Shown here: piece by piece, positions 55,162 to 64,000 of the stretch
Layout: each line of letters opens with the position of its first letter
Numbering within the stretch: position 1 is the stretch's first letter
Source of the DNA: Arcuatula senhousia
Taxonomy: Eukaryota > Mollusca > Bivalvia > Mytilida > Mytilidae
Direction of reading: 5' to 3'
Assembly: GCA_963971305.1 (NCBI GenBank)
Contig: OZ020314.1
Span: forward strand, 1,302,001 to 1,366,000
Length of the DNA stretch: 64,000 nt
Position numbers and translations under genes: made by a program
Notes under the pieces: generated by a model
The model's input: the letters and a program-made list of their open reading frames with translations, nothing else
Told to the model about the DNA's origin: nothing
Database searches by the model: none

Positions 55162-56485
55162 TATTCATAGCAACATGTACATGAGCCAATTAGACACAGA
55201 GCAGAAAACGAACCGAGTATGCTCGACCTAATCTTCACAAACGAACAAATAATGGTTGAAGAATTAACACATAAAGCGCCCTTAGGCAACAGTGACCACG
55301 AGGTGTTAGAATTTGATTTTAGATTTGGAAAAGACCGTGAAATAGGACACGGCCCATTGAAGCGCAGCTTTTTTCAAAGAAAATTACACGGCCATAAACA
55401 AACAACTATCAGACATTGACTGGAATGTTGAACAGGCATCAAGGGATATTGATAATATATGGAACAGTTTTTCCGACAAAATACCAGAAACTTATATCGA
55501 AAACATTCCAGAGAGCAATTCTAGACCAAAAAACTTCGATACCACATGGATGACTGAGGAAACGCTAGAAGCAATCTGTGAAAAACGTATGAGATGAAAC
55601 AAATATTAGTACTGCAAAAACCAAACAAACAAAGAACTATATGAAAGAGCTGAACAAAGAGCAAACAACCTAGTTAGTCTCAAAATACAATTATGAACGT
55701 TCAATAGTGACGAAAATGAAAGATGACCACACAATTTTCGGTAAATACATTCAATCGGAAACAAAAACCAAGGAAAGTATACCGTGCATAATAGATGAAA
55801 ATAGTAATATGCACTTAGACGATACAAACTACTAAACAATTTCTTCAAAAGTGTCTTCACACTAGAAAACCCCAACCAGCAAATACCACAATTCGAAAGA
55901 AGGACTGAAATACATATAGAATCAGTACATTTTGATCAACTAAAAATCCAACAATATATATCTAAGACGAAAGAATCCAAATCCCCAGGACCAGACCAAT
56001 TACATCCAAAATATGTAAAAGAAACAGCAAACACACTATCAGAGCCACTAATGCACATATTCAAAAAGACATTAGAAACCAAGAAAATACCAAAAAGTTG
56101 GAAAACGGCAAATGTAACTCCAATTCACAAAAAGGGTCCAAAAAAGTTGTAAAAAACTATCGCCTCTCAGTCTTACGTCAATAATATGCAAAACTATGGA
56201 GAAATTTGTCAGAGACGAGTGAATGGATCATATGGAAGACAACATACTATTCACGGACCATCAACACGGTTTTAGAAAAGGCAGATCATGCATAACCCAA
56301 CTTATCGAAGTTCTGAACGACTGGACAGCAAAGCTCGACTCGCACCACTCTATAGATACGATATATCTTGATTTTCAAAAGGCTTTTGATTCTGTACCTC
56401 ATCGACGCCTTATTAAGAAGTTAGAGGATATGGTATTACTGGAAATTTACTAGGTTGGATAGAAGACTTCCTATCGAATTAGCTT
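55162..56485 (+). pseudogene. CR1/jockey-like LINE remnant, right piece (endonuclease end and RT start)
   Basis: SMLDLIFTNEQIMVEELTHK followed by APLGNSDHEVLEFDF (endonuclease C-terminal S-D-H), then with several frameshifts KSPGPDQLHPKYVKETANTL and WKTANVTPIHKKG, HGFRKGRSCITQLIEVLNDW and DTIYLDFQKAFDSVPHRRL (RT motif A), ending GNLLGWIEDFLSN. It lacks the YADD part. Many stops; an old insertion that predates the element at 49019-55161. Confidence 0.8.
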
Positions 56486-57035
56486 TGGCGGTAATGGTGT
56501 TGATGTGAGTGGCCCAATTGAGATCGTTACTGATTGTGACGCCTAGATATTTGCTGTCTGTTGTTTCTTGAAGTACTTGATTGTGGAGTTAGTAACTGTG
56601 TTTCCTGCTTGTTCTTTCTGTGTGATGTGGATGATAAAACACTTGTCTGCATTGAAGGACATCTTCCAAGTGTGTTCCCAAGTTGGGAGTTGGTCAAGAT
56701 CTTTCTGTAGTTCAATTTGGTTAGAGCTGGTGTTGATTACTCTATGCAACAGGCAGTCGTCAGCAAACAAACGGGCATGAGATGTTACGGCTTCTGGAAG
56801 GTCGTTGATGAACTCCCTTTTCTGCTATTCTAATGTTTGTCATTGATGGTATCTTGCTTCTTCCTAAATTGGGTAGGTTGTTTCTGTCTTCTTGTGTATA
56901 TGCCGACTTAAATTGGTCATTGAGGATTACTGCTTTTTTTGCTGGCTTCACTGTAGATAATACCATCTGAGGCTCTTAATGGTGCCACCCTAGAGTTTTC
57001 CTGTTTCTTGGATTTAATGAAGGAGTTTATACGTT
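56486..57035 (-). pseudogene. Second LINE fragment with deleted RT core
   Basis: Minus strand from 57035: SFIKSKKQENSRVAPLRASD, LNDQFKSAYTQEDRNNLPNL, then directly FINDLPEAVTSHARLFADDC (F-A-D-D), WEHTWKMSFNADKC and YLGVTISNDLNWATHINTIT. The segment with motifs A and B is missing, so about half of the RT was lost. It abuts the plus-strand LINE piece at 56486. Confidence 0.8.
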
Positions 57036-57086
57036 CGTTGTAACTGACTGATATTTGGTTGAAAATTGGAAGAAATTGCTAGGGGT

Positions 57087-57770
57087 CACAGCGCATTTAA
57101 GGTAGAATATGATTGTATTCGGCCATAAAACTCGTTCCGTCAACCAGATGTAAAATATAACTCATCAAAATCAATGAAGTAATTTATGTGTAGCTTATAG
57201 GTATTTGAGGTATATTGACATGGGCCGAAATGATTTAGGGACGAAAGGGGCGAAATCCTGGGACGAAAGTTTCGACTCAAAAGTTCTGGGGCAAGTCGGG
57301 GTCACAGCTTCAAAATTTTTATCTTAAAACGATTGTCATATTATATTATAACGAAATACTGCCGTGCCTTGATCTCTAGCACATACAATTTTGAAAAAAA
57401 ATGAGAATTTATTGTTCAAATTAGTGAGTCCGAGCCTACCTGGTGACAATTTATGCTAATTATATTATTTGTATACCAAAGACACTGTTTGCACGGCAAT
57501 ATAACGTTAGAATGTAATATGGCAATCGTTTTTAGATAAAAAAATTGAAGATGTGAACCCGGCTTGACCCAGAACTTTTGAGTCGAAACTTTCGGCCCAG
57601 GATTTCGTCCCTTTCGTCCCTCAGATATTTCGGCCCATATACAAATAACACAAATATCTATAAATTTCACATATATTATTTAACTGATCTTGACGGGTCT
57701 TATTTCACATCTGGTTGACGAATGAGTTTTATGGCTAAATAGAGTCATGTTCTGCCTTAAATGCGCTGTG
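57087..57770. mobile_element. 684-bp palindromic element (~250-bp arms)
   Basis: Left arm starts CACAGCGCATTTAAGG, right arm ends CCTTAAATGCGCTGTG. Inner matches: GTCAACCAGATGT with ACATCTGGTTGAC, GGGACGAAAGG with CCTTTCGTCCC, and TTCGACTCAAAAGTTCTGG. Loop of about 180 bp. Arms show some mismatches. No target duplication found. Confidence 0.85.
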
Positions 57771-58025
57771 GTGTGGAAATTTGTGCATGAAAACTTGAAT
57801 AGCAAGACATAGTATACAAATTTCATCAGATAATCATGTGTTGATTTAGAAATTTGAGGAAATACTTGTGCAAATTTGAGAGACCAATTGTACATATAAA
57901 ACAAGAACTACTGGCCAAATTTCATCGCCACATATAAATTAGAACTACTACACAAAATCCAATTTTGCCATACAATTTCAATAATTTGTGAAAATATAAC
58001 AAAGTGGTGAAACAACTTTGTAAAA

Positions 58026-58397
58026 ATGAGCGAGTCAGCAAAATTATTGATCAACGTATGTAGTAATAATGAACTGTTGGGTATGCCATCAGTGGGCAAA
58101 GCAATTGAATCACGTATTTGGGAGATAGGAGGATCAATGGACATAACACCTGAGATCTTGGCGTCCATACCTCATGTAAAGATGCATATCATTGGGCCAC
58201 TAATTGATTTTCGGTCTGCTCAAGATCACGCTGATACAACAGTAGATCAAGAACCAGATGACGCAGAATACATGCCAAATCAAGACCATGTAATTCCATA
58301 TAGGCATGATGATGATAACACTTTGAAAGTACTTTGCTTGCATGAGGGGTTGTCTGTCGCTCTTCATGCATCTTTTTATGTAAATGTACAGTCATAA
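58026..58397 (+). CDS. Short ORF with helix-hairpin-helix-like N-terminus (unrecognised)
   Basis: 123 codons: MSESAKLLINVCSNNELLGM, then PSVGKAIESRIWEIGG, then HVKMHIIGPLIDFRS and an acidic, His/Asp-rich tail (QEPDDAEYMPNQDHVIPYRH). L-x-x-[ML]-P-x-V-G-x-x-I looks like a helix-hairpin-helix turn; INV at the start and a trailing [IV]-D-F pattern recall gag-like ORFs of bivalve retroelements that I cannot place further. No neighbour genes on this strand. It could be a retroelement fragment. The 3' end runs into a tandem-core repeat at about 58400. Confidence 0.35.
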   Translation: MSESAKLLINVCSNNELLGMPSVGKAIESRIWEIGGSMDITPEILASIPHVKMHIIGPLIDFRSAQDHADTTVDQEPDDAEYMPNQDHVIPYRHDDDNTLKVLCLHEGLSVALHASFYVNVQS

Positions 58398-58399
58398 TA

Positions 58400-58760
58400 C
58401 TTGAAAGTGTGTGTCCTAAGATACTTTTACACCTGTTGGACTTTTCCTTCTTGTTTAAGACTGGGTCGATATAAAAACTACAAGAAAATTTCCGTCAAGC
58501 TTTTTCTCATAATTCATATGTGGGAATGATTTGAAACTTGGTAAGATCATAAGGATGGTTAAGTAAGTCAAACTGTACGTTGTAATTGACTCTCAGACTT
58601 GTCGGATACATGAACACATTCGTTTTTTTTTTGCAAATAACTATAAAACCTCTTTGTATTTTGCCATATTTGAAACTCTTTAGCTCAACTGGCTGAAGAC
58701 CATAAACATGAACAAGAGCAGCACGAGGATATACAAAGCATACAAATAACACAAAATTGT
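58400..58760. repeat. Single copies of the 165-bp repeat and retroelement UTR
   Basis: TTTGAAACTTGGTAAGATCA as at 7197, and CTCAACTGGCTGAAGACC with CATAAACATGAACAAGAGCA. Confidence 0.6.
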
Positions 58761-58959
58761 TATCTACTTATAACAGTATTGAGTGTAAAAGGCATCTGGT
58801 CAGATTAGCATTTTATTCTACACTGATATATTATCAACATTATTACAAATATATAATAGACATGCAGCGGTAGGTACAATCTGAACTATAGAATGTCAAC
58901 GGGTTATGTCTATCATCACTTCATGGGTATAAAGAGTTTTATCTCTAAGTGGTTTTCAC

Positions 58960-59925
58960 ATTCAAATTAAATGACATATGTAACAAAAATAAACCGAACA
59001 GAAATTAACAATGCGAGCTCAAGTCGTAACAAGAGCTTATACCATGTCTTTCGTCCCTTGTTGTCCCTAAACAATTTGACAAAGATATTCTTCTTTGAAA
59101 TCACTGAACCAATTTGCCCACTGCGACTTAAATAGAACATATGGTAACCTCACTTATAATGGCTTATAACTCAGCTATTTTAGCTGATAATCCAAAAGAG
59201 TTTTAGCTCACCCAAAGGGTCATATGATATACTGCCCTCACATTGCATCCGTTATCGTCGTCATTAACTATTCCTTAAACATCCCTGAAACTACTGAAAG
59301 GGATTGCTTTAAAACTTTGCACACATCATCAATAGGATGCCTTCTATCAGGATTGCACAAAGGGTGAATGCTGACTTAAATAAACATTGCAAAAAGAAGA
59401 ACAGGAGTCTGACCCCAGTTTTGTCTTATAAAAAGTATAATAGTTAGAGAAAATTTAATGCAAACTACTTACTAAAGCTTGAAAAGTTCTACTAAAGTCT
59501 ACGATAAGTTGAAGTTGTCAGATGACCCTTTACATGTGAACAAAAGTGGCTTTTCATATTCAGACCTATAGAATGAAAACTATTGAAGATAGATTATAGC
59601 AGTTGCATGTCAAAACCTTCAGTTTATTTAGCTCTACAAATGTTGATAGATGACCCATAATAGGGGATATGGCCCTTTAAAGGTGAAAAAAAAATCGTGT
59701 TCATGGCATATAGAATAAAAGTTTGGCAGATAGAGAAAAACTGTTGCCTCTTGAAACCTCCAGCTCATTTAGCTGTAAAACATTTCAATCAGTCAGATGA
59801 CTTCTTAAGGGTTTAAGGCCTTTTGAAGATGAAAATGGCGTTTGTTCAGGGTTTTGCCATTCAAATGATACGCAGATAGAAAAAAAAACTGTTGTTTCCT
59901 TATGTTGCTCCTCAGTTGCTGGCTT
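58960..59925. mobile_element. Retroelement UTR piece and degraded GCTCACCTGG-family element
   Basis: 58975-59040 has GCTCAAGTCGTAACAAGAGC. From 59205 (TAGCTCACCCAAAGGGTC) the element follows with ACCTCACTTATAATGGC-type and GTCAGATGACCC-type units to 59915; strongly diverged. Confidence 0.6.
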
Positions 59926-60190
59926 CACTCAATAAATTCTACGGTAGACACCATGCACTCGTAGATAAATATGTGATTTCTATCTCATATGAGTGCATAT
60001 GTTGGTTTGTGATAGAGTTTCCTTTACCGAAATTGCCACACTGAATTAGAAATTGGCAGCGCGACGGGTGTGCTATAGCAGGCAGGAACCGCTTACTCTT
60101 CCGGAGCACCGAGCTCACTTTTGTAACGACTTGAATTCGCGTTGTTGATTTCTGTTCAGTTGATTTTGTAATTTGTGTAAGAACAGTTTT
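59926..60190 (+). pseudogene. RT C-terminal fragment with 3' UTR, plus strand
   Basis: SLNKFYGRHHALVDKYVISI, then stop-containing sequence and the UTR segments CGCTTACTCTTCCGGAGCAC and GTAACGACTTGAATTCGC; the mirror copy of 32865-33240. Confidence 0.8.
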
Positions 60191-61237
60191 TGTTTGCTAA
60201 CAAGTTTGACAAGCCATTCCAGTCATGTTAACTCTCCCATTTTCATGGGAGATTTCCGGTTTCAAGACTATCTCCCTTCTCCTGTTTAATTAATGTCTAA
60301 AATCTCCCAGTTACCGCTTTTCTATAAAATTAATGAATTGTCTATTAAAAAGTCACGAAAATCGTCATTTTGATTTTCCTTGGGCAGTGTTACAAAGATC
60401 AAATGCAATTAATTACTTGTTGATTAAGTGATTCCGCCTGTCACCCAAGCTAATTAACGAAGCCATATCAAGCTTTCAGTGTTAATTGTCAAATTGACAT
60501 GGTATAACCCTTACTAAGACACCTTACACAACGATCTTGGGACCATGTCGACATGACAGGTAATTATATGATGTTGAGTTAAACTAAAATTCTTCAAAAT
60601 CGGATTTTTTTTCAAATATTGAAGTTTTTTGCTTTTAATTATGCAATTAAGTAATATATAACATTTGGATTAATGGAACAATTTTGAAATATTAAACCAT
60701 TAAAAACATTATTTTTGTATTTTATTTTTTTAAATTCACCTTAGTTATCAAATACAATTTCACAACCAGTTTTATAAACTAACAGGTGAAAATGGGAATT
60801 TCAAAGATGAATGATTTTGCTGTTATTTATGGTAGAATTTTTATTGAAGAAAGGAAATAATGATCTGCTGATCATGTTAGTCTCAATAAAAGACTTTCAT
60901 AACAGCAAAAATGCTTAAAAATCATGGTTTTAATTAAAATTTGCAATCATTTTGCAGTCTTACATGATACTCAGGTATGTCGATAAGAATCTCCTTGAGA
61001 GGTTGTCTGAAAAGTTGAAAATCTCCATGAGAGGTCCTTGAAAAGTTAACATGTCTGTCCATTCTGCCTCTTATCACCATTTTTACTCATAGATTTCTAA
61101 AAATGGTCATTGCATGAATAAATGAAACTACACGCAAACCTTTTAACGAAATTTTGAAATCAACTTCACCAGCATATCTATACAACTAAAATAACGAAGC
61201 GTTTTTTGTTAGCCAGGTTGCAGCCTACACAACATAT
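60191..61237. other. Possible degraded inverted-repeat element
   Basis: TCATGTTAACTCTCCCATTT near 60224 faces AAAAGTTAACATGTCTGTCC near 61041 in inverse order, with surrounding weak matches of about 70 bp. No ORF. Confidence 0.35.
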
Positions 61238-61246
61238 GCTATGATT

Positions 61247-63948
61247 CATCTTCCCTAGCCAAGGGTTACGATCCGCTATCTCTCATCTAGAAGGTTTTTT
61301 GTTATCTCTGCATTCTAATTATCTCCCTTGAAGCAATATCTGTTCCAAGTTTAAAAAAATATTTTCATCCAGATAGTTGAAAAAATAAGAGATATTTTAT
61401 TCTATTAACGACAAACATTTATCTTAAGATAAAACAAGTATGGACTCTAATGCATATTGCCTAGCAAGCCGGTATGGACACAAAAAGCAAAGGTCTGCTT
61501 TAGTAACATAAAAAAAGACTTTATTATTTCTAGGTCCTGCTAAGGTTTATTGTTGAATTCTATAAGTAGCCTTTGTTGTACACATACTATAAAATCAATC
61601 TAAAATTAAGCCATTTTAAGATAAACATGTTGATGAATCTAAGTCATGTAAGCGTTTATCCTAAACATTATTTGTTTTTAGATCAAGTACATTGTACATG
61701 TAGGTTTATTATCTCCTATTTAGTTTAAAATACTGCATCAAAGTTTGGTTATGTTAGTGGATGAAATAAGAAACTATTGCAGGTAGAGAAAAGCTGTTGC
61801 TTGCTTAAACCTTCAGCTCATCGAGCTCTACAGAAGTCTACATTGGATCATAGATGTCACAGTCTGTTGTTTATAGGTCTTGATATATACTTATAAATCA
61901 GCTTAATGTTTAAGTTTAAAAAAGTTTCAATCTTCAAATTATTCTGAGAACAAAAGCTACCAACGGGATTCTGGGAATACCGAAGACGAAAATCAAACAT
62001 TTATTTTTTGCCTAGAAATTTTTACAATTTTCGTTTTATAATATTACTATTTTCAACATTTAGTTGCATTCAAAGCATGCGAAGATGTAAAAAAAATCGT
62101 ACATTGTTATTTTGACTTTTTTCTAAGTGTGACCAAAAGGCAAACTGGACTCATCCTTTTTTTGTATTTTTAGTCTTGGGCCAATGCAAGATGGCGAGCA
62201 GCGACTTATGGTCATGCTGAAGACTGCTGGCTGTTTTCCATTGTGATTTTTTAAATTCCCGTTTTTTTATGTTGGTTGTGTCACGTACAATTATTCCACA
62301 TCTATTTATCGTCTACTTTAATGGTTATCATTTGTCAGATCAGCCTATGATTTTGAAGTATATACTATTATATGAAATAAGTTTAAACCCAATGTAGATC
62401 TCATTATGAAAATTTGCAATGTACATGTATGCCTTTAGATTTTTTACGTTTAATAGCAATAAATTATATTATAACTCAAACAGGGCCAGATCCAGAATTT
62501 TTTGAAAGGGGTTGGTCCACAGAAAGTCCGCTGTGGACGAATGACGAAAAGGGGGTGGTTCCAGACAAATTTTGCAGAATTCCTGCACGTTACTTGCGAA
62601 ATTTTTTGCGGAAAGGAGGAAAATTCCAACCTCGAAACCCCTTCCCCCCCCCCCCCCGCATCCGCAACTGCTCAAATATTTTTGATTGTCACCTATTCAA
62701 AGATTGTCCCTCCTTTATGATAGAGACTAAAACAAACTTATACAGGAACGTTGCAATCTATGTTCCGCACACAGGGGGTTGGATTCTCGTCATTTATATT
62801 GACTTAAAAAAAAATCGACTCCCTACTCTATAATCCAAGCCCCTGTGGTTCCGCACAGTTAAAATTATTTTCTGACATGTTTGTAAGACAAGTGTGGCGA
62901 CTTTGGTCTCTGTGTGGTGAATCGACAAAATTGTCAAGCAATGATAACATTTTCGAACAACCAATAACTTGTGACAAATAAGTTTATTTTTCCGGATCCC
63001 GCAATAGCTATGTGAGAAATACATAAAATTATTCATCCTTATTAAAATGACCTAGATCAAGACAGACGAATGACCCAATGTGGCTATTTTGTCATTTTCT
63101 AAAAATCAATAAAATGCTTGAATTGTGTGTGTCTGATTGACCTATATTTCTGTCTGTGATAATCACGTGGTGATAATAAACTATCTTCAATGAATTAACA
63201 TTTTGCAGTCAAAAATTTATAAAGAAAGTACGCTTAAACATGTGCACAACCTGATAAAGTACGCTACATGATCTAGTTGAATCGCATTGTTGCTTTAAAA
63301 CACCGCCAAATAAAAGCATGAAATACGAAGATGCTGTGTACAACTTTTTTGCATGATTAACTTATTTTTGGTGTCCGATTAGTATTTTTGTCCTTTAAAA
63401 CTTTATTCAATTAAGTAAATTTTCGCAATCCAAAATCAAATATCCATTTATACGCTAAAGTTACGCAAGATTTGCTACACTGACTAAAATATAATCCGAA
63501 GCGGAACACATAATCTACTGGTCGCGGCCATATTGTCTTGATGGGAAGTCGAAGATTGAGAATCCGAATATAGCCACCGAGTGAAAAGTGAAAGTATGTA
63601 CATTGCAAAGAGCTTTTGTAAATATAGAAACGACGGAAACAAACGACCTAATTGATGTATCGCTGACAATCTTTTTATAATAGGTAGTAATAAAGGTAAT
63701 TTTGGTAAGATTTGATCAAAACTGCTAATATTGTTTGCAAAAAATAATACTTATTTATTACCTTTGTAAACCCAAATGTTTGTTAACAGATTGTTTAAAA
63801 ATGGAAATGGAGCAATTTCATTGGATGCAGCCAACTTTCACTGCATATATCAATCAGATGAGAGAATGTATGACCACAAAAATCCTTCTAGATCTGCCAA
63901 GGGTGAAGATGAGAGATAGCGGTTCGTAACCCTTGGCTAGCGAAGATG
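61247..63948. mobile_element. 2.7-kb Mutator-like non-autonomous element
   Basis: 41-bp inverted ends: CATCTTCCCTAGCCAAGGG, TTACGATCCGCTATCTCTC and the partner with two or three changes (CATCTTCGCTAGCCAAGGG). GCTATGATT duplicated on both sides (61238-61246 and 63949-63957), a 9-bp target site as made by Mutator-like transposases. No transposase ORF inside; it holds a GCTCACCTGG-family piece (61770-61860) and a C-tract element (62480-62850). Confidence 0.85.
62480..62850. repeat. Repeat with C8-16 tract and CACAGGGGGTTGG hairpin
   Basis: Starts GGGCCAGATCCAGAATTTTT; a C tract at 62643-62658; GTTCCGCACACAGGGGGTTG at 62761 faces CCAAGCCCCTGTGGTTCCGC at 62835. ORFs in it (for example 62414-62833) follow from the repeats. 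Confidence 0.55.
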
Positions 63949-64000
63949 GCTATGATTAAGCTTTTTATATCAAAAATAGGGGATGGTTGTGCCCTTTGAT

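Noticed and set aside
62414..62833. 139-codon ORF with poly-Pro
   Set aside because: Proline run is the C tract of a repeat; no domain.
1..64000. tRNA or rRNA genes
   Set aside because: No cloverleaf with A/B boxes or rRNA segment was recognised by eye; a tRNAscan-SE or Rfam run would settle this.

Overview
This is eukaryotic, AT-rich, intron-bearing and very repeat-rich DNA. The combination of repeat types (hairpin-ended elements with tandem cores that carry a TGAAACTTGGTA motif, YIDD-type retroelement fragments with a hammerhead ribozyme, HEPN-STAND-ankyrin genes) points to a bivalve mollusc, most likely a mussel. That assignment is from recognition, not a search.

One host gene is convincing, on the plus strand. 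Its exons are 24653-24943 (immunoglobulin domain), 26092-26301 and 27957-28195 (DZIP3-like HEPN domain with an intact R-x4-H motif), 32550-32745 (helical linker) and 34507-36830 (STAND-type NTPase plus ankyrin repeats, ending in a stop). An 80-bp exon at 11970-12049 encodes a hydrophobic segment and has a matching intron phase, so it may be the first coding exon. From its ATG the join is in frame over 1112 codons. Context suggests an innate-immune type receptor or sensor; that is inference.

The most unusual feature lies inside this gene. The end of HEPN exon 2, together with the first bases of the following intron, is tandemly multiplied into about 53 copies of a 60-bp unit (28148-31330). Nearly every copy carries the exon end and a GC- or GT-type splice donor in the same phase, so the array can be read as a 20-residue protein repeat or as intron full of alternative donors. 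A second, smaller donor-spanning duplication sits at the end of the next exon (32690-32817).

Layout. 1-1.6 kb: triplet and 20-bp repeats, a broken zinc-finger ORF, a retroelement 3' end. 1.6-8.4 kb: AT-rich DNA with a TGTCC minisatellite, a hAT-like MITE and 145-165-bp repeats. 8.4-11.1 kb: 62-bp and 47-bp satellites and a hammerhead ribozyme. 12.4-24.3 kb: large hairpin-ended elements with tandem cores, some nested. 24.6-36.8 kb: the host gene, with repeats in its introns. 37.5-40.1 kb: a duplicated block with 52-bp arrays. 40.1-48.5 kb: more tandem-core elements, and a Penelope-like reverse transcriptase in inverted arrangement broken by a TA-flanked MITE. 48.8-57 kb: a three-level nest (old LINE, TA-flanked element, almost intact L1-like LINE with ORF1 and ORF2) and a second LINE fragment. 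57-64 kb: a 684-bp palindrome, a short helix-hairpin-helix-like ORF, degraded repeats and a 2.7-kb element with 41-bp inverted ends and a 9-bp target duplication. No tRNA, rRNA, CRISPR array or operon was seen.
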